Shown piece after piece: positions 16,501-24,116 of a stretch of 39,769 bases of DNA. The notes under the pieces are model-generated. The model had not been told where the DNA came from. It was given only the letters and a program-made list of their open reading frames with translations, and did not search any database. Positions within the stretch are counted from its first letter, which is position 1. Every line of letters starts with the position of its first letter. A program made the position numbers and the translations under genes. Origin of the DNA: an uncultured Acidobacteriota bacterium (GTDB lineage Bacteria > Acidobacteriota > Vicinamibacteria > Vicinamibacterales > CAVVIG01); assembly GCA_902825985.1 (NCBI GenBank), contig CADEDC010000054.1:1-39769 (forward strand), in the 5' to 3' direction.

Positions 16501-16904
16501 GTTTCCGTGTTGATGATCGGCGCGACGCTCTCGACCACCACGGCTTCGGCCACTCCACCGACGCCGAGGACCGCGTTGATGCGGACCGTGTCGCGGGCCT
16601 CGACGCGAAACGGCTCGCTGGAGAACTGGCGAAAGCCTGCCAGCTCGCACTCCACCCGGTAGAGCCCCTGCGTCAGGTTCAGGAATTCGTAGGTTCCAGA
16701 CGTCGCCGCCGTGGCGGTCGTCCGCACCACGTTGGTCTGCACTTCGGTGAGCGTCACCGTCGCGCCGGGCAGCACCGCCTGGCTGGTGTCGGTCACCACG
16801 CCGACCACTGCCCCATATGTCGACTGGGCGTCCGCCACACCGGGCCGCATGGCGACGCAGCACATGACCAGGCCGACCGCTCGCACGAATGTCGATGCTT
16901 GCAC
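13557..16904 (-). CDS. Oar-like TonB-dependent receptor (second copy type)
   Basis: A 1115-residue outer-membrane protein. The signal peptide is about 1-26 (ending GVADAQ). The carboxypeptidase-regulatory domain spans about 27-110 ('GAVVGVVTDTSQAVLPGATVTLTEVQTNVVRTT...GTYEFLNLTQGLYRVE'). A plug-like region follows (about 120-260, 'IPEVQRSNQQFSLSGSLPYQNEVSVDG', 'IESIDQIKVSSVNNTAEYAQIGDITTVSKPGTN'), then a barrel ending GGRLTF. I assign a GTG start at 16904 because GGGAGG is 6-7 nt upstream and the signal peptide begins there; the frame is open 111 codons further up but that part is not protein-like. It differs clearly in sequence from the receptor at 6651, so they are paralogues rather than a recent duplication. 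It is followed at 3 nt by a phosphatase-superfamily gene. Confidence 0.85.
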   Translation of the reverse strand: MQASTFVRAVGLVMCCVAMRPGVADAQSTYGAVVGVVTDTSQAVLPGATVTLTEVQTNVVRTTATAATSGTYEFLNLTQGLYRVECELAGFRQFSSEPFRVEARDTVRINAVLGVGGVAEAVVVESVAPIINTETPTVSSATSNRELQQLPFTFRTQNTSPILAIQVIPEVQRSNQQFSLSGSLPYQNEVSVDGILTTSVRRNGIGAEGFNVFPSIESIDQIKVSSVNNTAEYAQIGDITTVSKPGTNSFHGTAFWNYNNESLNANPNYFTPNLRPNASDNHNVGASLGGRLVRNRTFFFGTFERLNISLFQSATATVPQAAFRAGDFAAVSTPLIDPTSGQPFPGNRIPASRINPVSALLLQNYIPAPNEGTSVYRYSVDATVESNQFDARVDQNFRPGHTVFGRLSRKREDRVTPTTYQSLGPRSFENPVSTLVLSDNVAITSNLLNEARVGFTQADQGAVTGLNGRDVVSTLGLRLLQSNVPAGTGTPYVNIAGYTQWGESQEEPLTQDTFQIADSLTWIRNRHTFKAGVDIQRFNWTSPVNFTGADDFGVFRFNNNIAGGGTGHPVANFLLGLPTDVDQTASGPGVDGVATHYSAFVQDDWRVNANVTLSLGVRYDVRPGFVDREGNISNFLRDTVNGDVVVPDAASLALTSPGFAGSIGSSRIITADEAGLPTALRKTDANNIAPRLGVAWRPRGDTRTVLRAGYGLYYTRVLGAVFNSLTGIHTSDNVTFANAFNTATRSHSIVWPNTFAGDPSRGVTRVGTQNFSTANDPNYRDPRTQQWSLTFERELNRRNALRFTYSGFRSADLTLAPDLNQIQPNTVGYANLATSARPFPNWARVNTRDNGGYHHYHDLLAQLTGSLGRAGLSHTFSYKWAHSIDNIEDRGAGQGDFQSEINGRTDNRFDVDYMRGPTTNIPTHRVVGSLIWEVPIGRDRAFASSMSPVLDAALGGWRLSSVVQAQSGAHLTAFYNSHCGSGTNCYGNEKADAVNGQDPNDGPKTLNQWFNTAAFSVAAFQDASGRSMFAGRFGNAPKGSIVGPAAWNVDFAAMKDFRLSSQVRFTVNIFVTNLFNHANWGRPDTNVTSSTYGAITTLNADFPLRRAVLGGRLTF

Positions 16905-17022
16905 GTGAATCCTCCCGTGAATACCTGACGGTAGAAGGCGGATGCAACGAGCACGCGACGGATCGGTCACAGTCGTGAATCGATGCGCCGAGTTTACCTG
17001 CGGCCGATAACCTCTCGGTCTC

Positions 17023-18327
17023 ATGACGTGGCGATGTACGACGATCGCCGCGCCGCTGGCTGCCTGGCTCTCCCTCGGCCTGCCGCCACCGGACGCGGAC
17101 CTGTGGCGGTTCGCCCTGGGACGAGCCGACGAGCGCCTCGCGGCGACGGCCAGCGACCGGCCGGCACAGTGGGAACCGGTCAGGCTGCCGCATCGGATCC
17201 AGGCGCCGAACCAGGCCCTCTGGTATCGAATGACCATGCATCTGCCGGCACGGGCGGCGCTCGACGTGGTTGCCGACGATGGTGCGCAGGTGTTCGTCGA
17301 CGGCGTGCGCTGGCACCAGCAGGGACGCCTGTTCTACCCGCCCGTGCCGGTGTCGGACGGAGCCTTTGACGTCACGGTCAGAGTCCTGAACAACGCCATG
17401 GCGGGAGGTCTGCGGCGAGTCACCGTCGTCCATCGGGTGGCGTCGCCTGAGCAGCCGCCAGCCCTGTCCCTACCGCCGGGATTTGCGGCGCCCGAATCGC
17501 CAACCTTCAGGCGCCGCATGCCACCGGCCGGGGCGGCGTGCGACTTCACGCTGTGGGCAGACAGCCAGGGCGGCTGGCGGACGTTCGCCGACCTCGTTGC
17601 GCGCATGACGGCGGAACCGATGCACTTCTCCGCCGGCGTCGGTGATCTGGTCGATGACGGTTCGGCGCCGCAGGCGTGGGGGCAACTCGTGCAAACGCTG
17701 GCGCCGCTCGCACGCACGACCGCCGTCGTGCCGATTCCCGGCAATCACGACTACGACGGCTTCTACGAGACGCTCGAGAGCCGGTGGTTCCACGCCGTGT
17801 TTCGCCGTCCGGTCACCTGGACCGCCTGGAGCTGCGGTCCAGCCCGTTTCGTCGCCCTCGACATGAACCGTGAGTTCCCGATTGGCATCAGTCCGGGGTC
17901 GCGACAGCACGCCTGGCTGGCGCGCGAAGTCGATTCCGCGGCGTGGCGGCAGGCGCAGTGGCGCATCCTGCTCGTCCATCAGCCACCGTACTCGGTCTCG
18001 TGGGCCGGCTACGAGGGTGACGAGGCGGTCAGGGCGATCGTCCACCCGCTGGTCGAGCACCACGGGCTTCATCTGGTGGTGTCGGGGCACAGCCATGCGT
18101 ACGAGCATCTGGTGCGCACGATCAACGGCCGACGGCTGGATGTGCTGGTGACCGGTGGCGCCGGCGGCGCCCTCGAGCAGCCGGTCGACGTCCCGCCCGG
18201 CGATCGCGTCATCCTGGAACATCACTTCCTCCGCGCGCGTGCCGACGGCACGCGCGTGACCGTGACCGCCGAGGATCGTGATGGCGGCGTGCTGGACCAG
18301 TGGACGCGAGAAGCGGCGGCCAGGTGA
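17023..18327 (+). CDS. Secreted calcineurin-like metallophosphoesterase
   Basis: A 434-residue protein with a short N-terminal hydrophobic signal (about 5-20). Residues about 25-140 form a beta-sandwich-like domain ('LWYRMTMHLPARAALDVVADDGAQVFVDGVRWHQQGR') resembling galactose-binding folds. Residues about 172-425 are the catalytic domain with all five metallophosphoesterase blocks: D180 in 'LWADSQGG', 'GDLVDD' (207-212), 'GNHDYDGF' (240-247), 'LVHQPPYS' and 'SGHSHAYEH'. These bind a binuclear metal centre. The gene is divergent from the TonB receptor/phosphatase unit with a 118-bp gap, so one regulator could control both. No ribosome site is evident; a TAACCT box lies 9 nt before the ATG, which may indicate a very short leader. 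Confidence 0.85.
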   Translation: MTWRCTTIAAPLAAWLSLGLPPPDADLWRFALGRADERLAATASDRPAQWEPVRLPHRIQAPNQALWYRMTMHLPARAALDVVADDGAQVFVDGVRWHQQGRLFYPPVPVSDGAFDVTVRVLNNAMAGGLRRVTVVHRVASPEQPPALSLPPGFAAPESPTFRRRMPPAGAACDFTLWADSQGGWRTFADLVARMTAEPMHFSAGVGDLVDDGSAPQAWGQLVQTLAPLARTTAVVPIPGNHDYDGFYETLESRWFHAVFRRPVTWTAWSCGPARFVALDMNREFPIGISPGSRQHAWLAREVDSAAWRQAQWRILLVHQPPYSVSWAGYEGDEAVRAIVHPLVEHHGLHLVVSGHSHAYEHLVRTINGRRLDVLVTGGAGGALEQPVDVPPGDRVILEHHFLRARADGTRVTVTAEDRDGGVLDQWTREAAAR

Positions 18328-18332
18328 ACGGC

Positions 18333-18369
18333 GCCGGCGTCCAACGTCGATGGGCCGGCGGACGCCGGC
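18333..18369. terminator. Perfect 10-bp hairpin in a convergent gap
   Basis: GCCGGCGTCC (18333-18342) pairs perfectly with GGACGCCGGC (18360-18369) over a 17-nt loop. It fills most of the 49-bp gap between the metallophosphoesterase and the convergent lipoprotein gene, so it can terminate both. There is no T tract. Confidence 0.55.
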
Positions 18370-18376
18370 CTGGCAC

Positions 18377-19123
18377 CTACTCGATGGTGAACGAGGCCGC
18401 GGCATCCTGGGCGATGCGCACGGCACGCGCCTGCATCAGCCGGTTCGCCTGCTGCGCACGGGGCGACGAATCGTAGCGGACGTACCTGGTCCGGTCGGCT
18501 GGTCCAGGTGGCGCCGTGCGTTCGGTCAGCTGGATTCGCAGCGTCAGGCACGTGTTCGTCTCGGTGAGCCGGGTGCTGAAGGTATGCGAGGTCTGCCGCA
18601 GGTGCGTCTCGGCCACGTCCCTCACTTCGGCCGTCTCGGTCCAGGCGCGCCCGGCCAGGGTGCGTGGCGTCACCGAGGACTCGAGGGAGAAGTGGTCGCC
18701 GACCACCTGACGCGGCAGGGCCAACTCGACGCACCGGGCGAACGGCGCTTCGCTGACCGTGAACGAGACATCCTCGATGAATGCGCCGCCGTCGGTGAGC
18801 GCCTGGAACAGCGACGGCTCGAACTCGGTGGTATAGGTCGCGATGGTGGTCGTCCCGTCGCCGGCCGTGGGAGCCGGCGGCTGCCGGACGTCGAGGGTGC
18901 CGCCGAACAGGTAGGTCACCTGGGTATTCCGTCGCTCGACCGGCAACTCCACCGACGCCGACTTGCCAAGGCCCGTGAGCCGCAAGCCGAGGCGCTGACG
19001 GCTTCGACCATCCACGCGGTCCGCGCTGCACGCAGCCGTCGCCGCCCACAGAGCCGCCATCAACAGGAGCGCGACGGCCCTTCCGGCCGCCGCCGGCGAG
19101 AGGCGGGCGCTCGCCGTCTGCAT
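18377..19123 (-). CDS. Putative lipoprotein of unknown function
   Basis: A 248-residue protein. With the ATG at 19123 the N-terminus is a good lipoprotein signal: basic start, hydrophobic core (about 14-30), then a TAAC lipobox-like end with Cys at about residue 32. The mature part (about 35-248) is mixed alpha/beta with 'GLRLTGLGKSASVELPVERRNTQVTYLFGGTLDV' and repeated Thr-rich strands; I recognise no family. A GTG at 19210 in the same frame is an alternative start with a TAGAAT box 6 nt upstream, but it would place 29 residues before the signal peptide. It lies 215 bp downstream of the ABC/peptidase operon on the same strand and may or may not belong to it. Confidence 0.6.
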   Translation of the reverse strand: MQTASARLSPAAAGRAVALLLMAALWAATAACSADRVDGRSRQRLGLRLTGLGKSASVELPVERRNTQVTYLFGGTLDVRQPPAPTAGDGTTTIATYTTEFEPSLFQALTDGGAFIEDVSFTVSEAPFARCVELALPRQVVGDHFSLESSVTPRTLAGRAWTETAEVRDVAETHLRQTSHTFSTRLTETNTCLTLRIQLTERTAPPGPADRTRYVRYDSSPRAQQANRLMQARAVRIAQDAAASFTIE

Positions 19124-19216
19124 CACCGTCACAGCGGACGGGACGAAGGGCTGCGTCGGCGCCGGGTGATCGACACAGACGATCGAGAGATGAGGCACCG
19201 GGTGCGGCACAGCTCG

Positions 19217-19222
19217 ATTCTA
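19217..19222 (-). promoter_or_regulatory. Putative -10 box for the lipoprotein gene
   Basis: Read on the minus strand, TAGAAT (5 of 6 to the -10 consensus) occupies 19222-19217. CGGACA lies about 16 nt upstream of it as a partial -35. Transcription would begin near 19210, at the in-frame GTG or 87 nt before the ATG I selected. Confidence 0.4.
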
Positions 19223-19338
19223 GACGCGCCGGTCGAGCTGTCCGCGTCGACGCGATCGGATCCGATGCCACGACGAGCAAATACGTCTGCCGGCATGCAC
19301 GAGCGCCGGGCGCGCGGCGCCGGATGAACCGCCGGTCG

Positions 19339-22300
19339 TCAGTGCCGCGGCACGACGAGGACGTTGTCGTCCGGGGCGCGGTCGATCATCAGGTGGAAGG
19401 GATCCACCGCCACGGCACCCGGCTTTGCCGACACGCGCACCACCTGCGTCTGTCTGCCGCTCCGCAGACGGACCTTCTCCTGATAGAGCGGCGTCTGGAC
19501 GGCGACGTCGCTGCCGGCGTCCGGGAACACCACGACATCGAACCAGGCGTCGAGCGGCACCTCGCGCTCGGCTCCCTGCCCGTCGGCCTCGAACTGGCGT
19601 GCCGCGATCTCGATGGCGACCTCGTGCCCGCCGTCCACCGGCTTCACGTCGGCAGCGGTGACCGAGACGTCGTACAGGACGATCCGCTCGAAGAAGTCGG
19701 TGATGATCTGCTGGTACTCGTCTCCGGCGACGGCTCGCAGCTCGTTCACCAGATCGCGTGACGTCGGGTACGGCGCGCCCTTGAACCCGAACTTCTGCAG
19801 GTAGCTGCGCAGGCCCTGGTGCATCCGGTCGGTGCCAATCAGCTCCTGCAGCGCGAACATGACCAGCGCCCCCTTGTTGTAGGAGATGTTGCCCTGGTCC
19901 TCCGTGTACATGAGCGGCTGCTCGGCGACGGTCTCGCGGCTCCTGGCATCCAGGTAGTTCCGGTGCGTGATCGCCAGGATGCGGCGCAGCCATCGCGGAT
20001 CGGGCTGCTGCTTGAAGATCATCAGCGTCGAGTACTGCGCCATCGTCTCATTGAGCATCTGCCGTCCCTGCATCTTCGCGCCGTATGCGAAGCCGCCCCA
20101 CCACTGGTGGGCGAGCTCGTGGACCGTGGCGTAGTCGAGCGATGCCCAGCCGCGCAGATCGGTGAGGAAGCCGGCGGTCTCCGAATAGGCGACGATTCCG
20201 GCCAGCGCCTGCGCGGCGCTCCGGTAACGCGGGTACTCGAGGATCCGGAACGAGCGCAGCGGATAGGGCGCGTACTCGCGGCTGAAGTAGTCGAGCGACT
20301 GCCGCGCCGTGTCCAGCATCGCTGGCACGTTCCACGGGTGCTTCGCGTCGTGATAGACCTCGATGGAGACGTCGTTCCACGTCCGGCGCGCGATCGCGTA
20401 GCGAGCGGACACGAATCCCATCGCCGGCCAGGTCGGTCGCTCCAACCGATACTCGAAGTAGCGGCGGCCGTTCTGCTGCCATTGGCGCTGCAACGCCCCG
20501 GGCGCAACGGCGGTCTGATCGGCCGACGTGCTGACGATCGCCCGGAAGTCCGTCCGGCCGTCCACGCCGGAGCCCAGGGTAGCGAGCCACGCCGGGTCAC
20601 CGAGAGCCGGCAGGCGGGCGGCGGCGGGCAGTCCGCTGCGACGCCGCTCCCCCGGATCGGTCAATTCACGATCCTCGTCGTAGGCCGGCCACGGGGCGAT
20701 GCTCGCGAGCGTCACGTAGGTCCCGTTGGCGACGATGTCGTGGTCGCCGCCGGAGTTGACGAAGCCGCGGTTCGTCCGTGTGGCGGTCCATTCCATCTGA
20801 ATGGTGGCCTGCGGCGCCAGCGGTTGCGGCAGCCGCAACAACCTGACGCCGAGGGCGGCATCCTCGACGGTGGCGACGGCGCCGGCCAGCGACAGCCTCT
20901 CGATTCGCAGGCGGGGATCGATGGTCACCAGAAGGTCGGTGATGGGCGTGTCCTGTCGGTTGACGAGCGTCGCCGTGCCGCGCGATTCGAGCCGGCGTTC
21001 GCCGGGGTAGAGGTCCACCTCCACGTGGATGTCGCTGAACCCGGGTGTCGGGCGGTTCTTCCACGTGCCGTAGGTGCGCTCGTAGGCGGCGCGCGCCGCC
21101 ACCCGCGAGGCCGCCGTCTCGTACGGGTTGAGCACGTTGGTGTTCCAGTAGATCCAGCCGCCGACGGCGGCGAAGAGCGTCGCGGCGACGCCGGACACCA
21201 GCACGATGCGGGGCGTGATCCGGTCGCCGGCGTCACGCAGCCGCGCCGCGACCCCGCTGACCGTCCCTCTCGGGTAGGCGAGATGACCGGCCGCCAGCAG
21301 CAGGACGCAGAACAGCCCCCAATAGCCGATCAAGGTCAGCGTCGGCGCCGTGAAGTGGCCGAAACCGTTCATGTCCGAGTAGACGACGAACGGAATCCGG
21401 AAGCCGTAGAGCACGTGCTCCAGCCCGAACGCCTCCATCGCGAACAGTGCGACGAAGACCATCAGCAGCGCCACCATGCCGCTCCACTTCCCCGGGCTGC
21501 ACGCCTGCACGACGATCGCGAGGACGCACAGCATGTAGAAATAGGCGCCGCTGTAGATGAACAGCCCCTGGAGGTAGACGCCGGGCTCGAGTTCGTAGTG
21601 GCCGGCCAGCAGCTGCCACGCCACCGACGTCGCCATCGACGCGAGCAGCATCAGCGTGATCGCCAGACACAACGTCAGCGTCTTCGACGCCGCCATCACC
21701 CAGTCCTGGTGCGGCGCGGCGCCGACGATCTCGGCGAGCCCGTGTTCGCGCTCACGGAATACCAGTGTCGCCGAATAGTAGACGACGATCATCAGCGCGA
21801 ACTGGATCAGGCCGTAGCGGAAGAACCCCAGCATCAACCCGGTCATCGGATGGAGCGGCAGGCCGCCGAGGGCGTCACGGTTGCCGCCAATCTCGCTGGC
21901 GGTTGCCACGACCGTGAGGGCGAGCACGAGCGCGAAGAGACGCGTCGGCACGACCGCCCGCAGGTCCATGCGGAGTTGCGATGCCAACGGCGCGAGCGCC
22001 TCACGCAGGCCGACGCCGGACGCCCGGGCGACCGGCGACACCGCCGCCGCATCAGGTGCCGCCGCGGACGGCCGCCGGCTGGCTGGCGACACTGCAGATG
22101 GCCGCGGCAGCTCCAGTCGCAGGCGGCCCAGGGTGACGCACAACACCGCGAGCCCGACGCCGAGCCAGACGGCACGATTGGCGATGAGCACCGGGGCGAC
22201 CGGCATCTGGCTATTGAGCTCCGCGACGGTCCAGTAGCGCATGGTGCCGGTGATGGCAAGACCGCCCATCGGCTCGATCCACGCCAGCCACCAGGCCGTC

Positions 22301-22902
22301 CCCCCCTGCGCGTCGAGGTTGACGAGCACGATCTCGCCGACGACGAGGCACAGCGCGACCGAGAACGTCCAGGCCTGGGAACGGCTCAGTGCCGCCACGC
22401 CGCCGCTGATGGCGCAGAAGACCAGCAGGTTCGGCAGGACGAGCACGCTGACGCTGGCCAGATAGGGCACGAGGTCGAACGGCGCGACCCGGGCCGGATC
22501 GATCCACGGCATGAACGTGCCGGCAAGCGTGCCGAGCAGGCCGGCCAGGCCGGCGAACAGCGCGCAGAGCGTGCCGCCCACGAAGCGCCCGAACAGCCAC
22601 GGCCGCGCGCCGACCGGCGTGGTGAAGAACAGCTCCACGGTCTGCCGATCGTAGTCACGCACCATCGCGTTCACGACGAAGGCGATGGCCGGCAGGACGC
22701 CGAAGACGCCGAGGACCAGCTCCGTCTGGAAGATCTGCGACGGCGCGTTGACGACGATCAGGTCGTTGTCGCTGATGTTGATGCCGGCTTCGCCGATCGT
22801 CAGGAGGTGGATGAGGAAGAAGAGCAGCAGCACCCCTGCAAAGAGCGGAGCGCCACACTGGAACCGGAGCTCGAAGCGAAGGACGTCGAGAAACGGCCGC
22901 AT
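19339..22902 (-). CDS. ABC-2 permease fused to M1-family aminopeptidase
   Basis: A 1187-residue membrane protein. The first half (about 1-600) holds two sets of about six hydrophobic segments typical of ABC-2 permeases, split near residue 260-300 by an Ala/Pro-rich linker. From about 640 onward it resembles an M1 aminopeptidase: an N-terminal beta domain, then H928-E929-x-x-H932 in 'HELAHQWWGG' with E952 in 'LNETMAQYS' as the likely third zinc ligand. This fusion is known in Bacteroidota and Acidobacteriota but its substrate is not. I see no GAMEN exopeptidase motif ('AGIVAYSETAGF' is in its place), so N-terminal trimming specificity may differ. The gene begins 3 nt after the ATPase gene ends, and the two form one transporter. 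Confidence 0.85.
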   Translation of the reverse strand: MRPFLDVLRFELRFQCGAPLFAGVLLLFFLIHLLTIGEAGINISDNDLIVVNAPSQIFQTELVLGVFGVLPAIAFVVNAMVRDYDRQTVELFFTTPVGARPWLFGRFVGGTLCALFAGLAGLLGTLAGTFMPWIDPARVAPFDLVPYLASVSVLVLPNLLVFCAISGGVAALSRSQAWTFSVALCLVVGEIVLVNLDAQGGTAWWLAWIEPMGGLAITGTMRYWTVAELNSQMPVAPVLIANRAVWLGVGLAVLCVTLGRLRLELPRPSAVSPASRRPSAAAPDAAAVSPVARASGVGLREALAPLASQLRMDLRAVVPTRLFALVLALTVVATASEIGGNRDALGGLPLHPMTGLMLGFFRYGLIQFALMIVVYYSATLVFREREHGLAEIVGAAPHQDWVMAASKTLTLCLAITLMLLASMATSVAWQLLAGHYELEPGVYLQGLFIYSGAYFYMLCVLAIVVQACSPGKWSGMVALLMVFVALFAMEAFGLEHVLYGFRIPFVVYSDMNGFGHFTAPTLTLIGYWGLFCVLLLAAGHLAYPRGTVSGVAARLRDAGDRITPRIVLVSGVAATLFAAVGGWIYWNTNVLNPYETAASRVAARAAYERTYGTWKNRPTPGFSDIHVEVDLYPGERRLESRGTATLVNRQDTPITDLLVTIDPRLRIERLSLAGAVATVEDAALGVRLLRLPQPLAPQATIQMEWTATRTNRGFVNSGGDHDIVANGTYVTLASIAPWPAYDEDRELTDPGERRRSGLPAAARLPALGDPAWLATLGSGVDGRTDFRAIVSTSADQTAVAPGALQRQWQQNGRRYFEYRLERPTWPAMGFVSARYAIARRTWNDVSIEVYHDAKHPWNVPAMLDTARQSLDYFSREYAPYPLRSFRILEYPRYRSAAQALAGIVAYSETAGFLTDLRGWASLDYATVHELAHQWWGGFAYGAKMQGRQMLNETMAQYSTLMIFKQQPDPRWLRRILAITHRNYLDARSRETVAEQPLMYTEDQGNISYNKGALVMFALQELIGTDRMHQGLRSYLQKFGFKGAPYPTSRDLVNELRAVAGDEYQQIITDFFERIVLYDVSVTAADVKPVDGGHEVAIEIAARQFEADGQGAEREVPLDAWFDVVVFPDAGSDVAVQTPLYQEKVRLRSGRQTQVVRVSAKPGAVAVDPFHLMIDRAPDDNVLVVPRH

Positions 22903-22905
22903 GGC

Positions 22906-23787
22906 TCAGTCCAGAGGCGCGGTGAGTCCGTGGCCGTGCAGGGTGGAAAAGTAGACGTCCTCCAGGGTCGGCGCCACCGGCGTCATGCCGGCCGGCGGCG
23001 TGTCGGCGAGCACCCGCACCTCCATTCGACCGTTCTTCCACCGGCTGGCAAGCACCGGCACCTGCGTCTGCAGCTGCCGCGCATCGTCGCGCGGAATCAC
23101 CGCCGTCCACACCCGGCCGGACAGCGCGGCGACGAGCGCGTCCGCCTCGCCATGCCGCAGGATCCGTCCTTCGCCCATGATGGCGACCAACGGACACAGC
23201 CCGGCGACGTCCTCGACGATGTGGGTGGAGAGGATGACGACGACGTCCTCGCCGACTTCGGCGAGGAGATTCTGGAAGCGGCGGCGTTCGGCGGGGTCGA
23301 GTCCGGCGGTCGGCTCGTCGACAATCAGCAGCCGCGGATTACCCAGCAGCGCCTGCGCGATGCCGTAGCGCTGCTTCATGCCGCCGGAGAACGTGTCGAC
23401 ACTGCGATGGCGCGCCTCCCACAGGTTGGTCTTCACGAGCAGCTGGTCCACGGCCTGTCGCTGCTGCGGTCCGCGAAGCCCCTTCAACGCCGCGAAGTGC
23501 CGGAGCATCCGCTCGGCGGAGGTGCGCGGGTAGGTGCCGAACTCCTGCGGCAGATAGCCCAGGACCTGACGCAGCGCCGTCCTGTCCCGCAGCACGTCGA
23601 GGTCGCCGAAGGTGATCGTGCCCGCGTCCGGCCGCTGCAGCGTGGCGATCGTCCGCATCAGCGTGGACTTCCCGGCCCCATTCGGACCGAGCAGGCCGAA
23701 GAGGCCGCGTGGCACATCCAGGGTGATGTCGCGCAGGGCGGTGATGCCGCCAGGGTAGGTCCGGGTTATCGACGACAGTCGCAACAT
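22906..23787 (-). CDS. ABC transporter ATP-binding protein
   Basis: A 293-residue ATPase with all motifs: Walker A 'GPNGAGKST' (34-42), Q-loop 'YLPQEFG' (78-84), signature 'FSGGMKQR' (133-140), Walker B 'LLIVDEPTAGLD' (153-164) and switch His in 'STHIVED' (H189). The C-terminal 80 residues form the extra domain seen in ABC-2 family exporters. It energises the permease/peptidase fusion encoded 3 nt downstream. I chose ATG 23787 because the ABC domain begins directly there; no good ribosome site precedes it. The codons further upstream encode only the translation of tandem repeats. Two 18-bp direct repeats begin 8 nt upstream of the start. Confidence 0.9.
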   Translation of the reverse strand: MLRLSSITRTYPGGITALRDITLDVPRGLFGLLGPNGAGKSTLMRTIATLQRPDAGTITFGDLDVLRDRTALRQVLGYLPQEFGTYPRTSAERMLRHFAALKGLRGPQQRQAVDQLLVKTNLWEARHRSVDTFSGGMKQRYGIAQALLGNPRLLIVDEPTAGLDPAERRRFQNLLAEVGEDVVVILSTHIVEDVAGLCPLVAIMGEGRILRHGEADALVAALSGRVWTAVIPRDDARQLQTQVPVLASRWKNGRMEVRVLADTPPAGMTPVAPTLEDVYFSTLHGHGLTAPLD

Positions 23788-23795
23788 GAGGGGAA

Positions 23796-23843
23796 GTGCC
23801 CATCCGCGTGACCGGGCAGGTGCCCACCCGCGTGACCCGGTGC
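23796..23843 (-). repeat. Two direct 18-bp repeats before the ABC ATPase start
   Basis: On the minus strand the core GGTCACGCGG-R-TGGGCAC occurs twice at 24-bp period, with one mismatch in the 18-bp core. The nearer copy ends 8 nt before the ATG. Spacing close to two helical turns would suit a regulator binding the same DNA face. It could also be a dispersed genomic repeat. Confidence 0.65.
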
Positions 23844-23930
23844 CAGCTGCTGGGACACGCCGGACAACGGCATTGGACGGAGCGGCACCAGCAAAAGTTC
23901 CGGCCACCCGGTCCTGACGTGCCGTGTGCC

Positions 23931-23962
23931 CGGCGTGGCGGTCAGCCGGCGTGGCGGTCAGC
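23931..23962 (+). repeat. Perfect 16-bp tandem duplication
   Basis: CGGCGTGGCGGTCAGC occurs twice back to back (23931-23946, 23947-23962), followed by a degraded third copy. Perfect identity suggests recent slippage or conserved binding sites. Confidence 0.7.
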
Positions 23963-24060
23963 CGCCGTGCCGCCGGTCCTCCGGCAGCGTCGTGCCCGTC
24001 AGCCGGCCGCTGCCTGAACCGTGGCGACGGCCGGCTCCCCGGTCGTGGGTGGCTGGCAGA

Positions 24061-24089
24061 TTGACAGCCGGCGGGTCACGCCCTATACC
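24061..24089 (+). promoter_or_regulatory. Near-consensus sigma-70 promoter
   Basis: TTGACA (24061-24066) and TATACC (24084-24089) are separated by exactly 17 nt, the best sigma-70 match I see in the window. The start point would be near 24096, giving a leader of about 20 nt that carries the GGAGAGGAG ribosome site of the gene at 24117. Confidence 0.7.
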
Positions 24090-24116
24090 GTAGAGGCGTG
24101 GGGAGAGGAGCTGCAG

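Larger units (their letters stand above)
23788..24116. other. 329-bp intergenic region with two tandem repeats and a promoter
   Basis: This gap separates the divergent ABC operon (minus) and the membrane protein gene (plus). It holds a 24-bp-period direct repeat next to the ABC start (23796-23843), a perfect 16-bp tandem duplication (23931-23962), and a near-consensus promoter (24061-24089). I see no convincing gene in it. Confidence 0.7.

Noticed and set aside
16905..17237. Upstream extension of the second TonB-type receptor to an ATG at 17237
   Set aside because: The 111 added residues are Arg/Ser-rich and overlap the divergent metallophosphoesterase. The GTG at 16904 has a ribosome site and starts the signal peptide.
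19303..19320. Small hairpin GCGCCG-6-CGGCGC downstream of the ABC/peptidase gene
   Set aside because: A six-base stem made only of G and C is expected often at this base composition; not strong enough to call a terminator.
19819..23811. A 1330-codon open frame on the plus strand across the ABC operon
   Set aside because: It is antisense to clearly conserved ABC ATPase and permease/peptidase genes, is extremely Arg/His/Gln-rich, and shows no domain. High GC content makes long antisense frames common.
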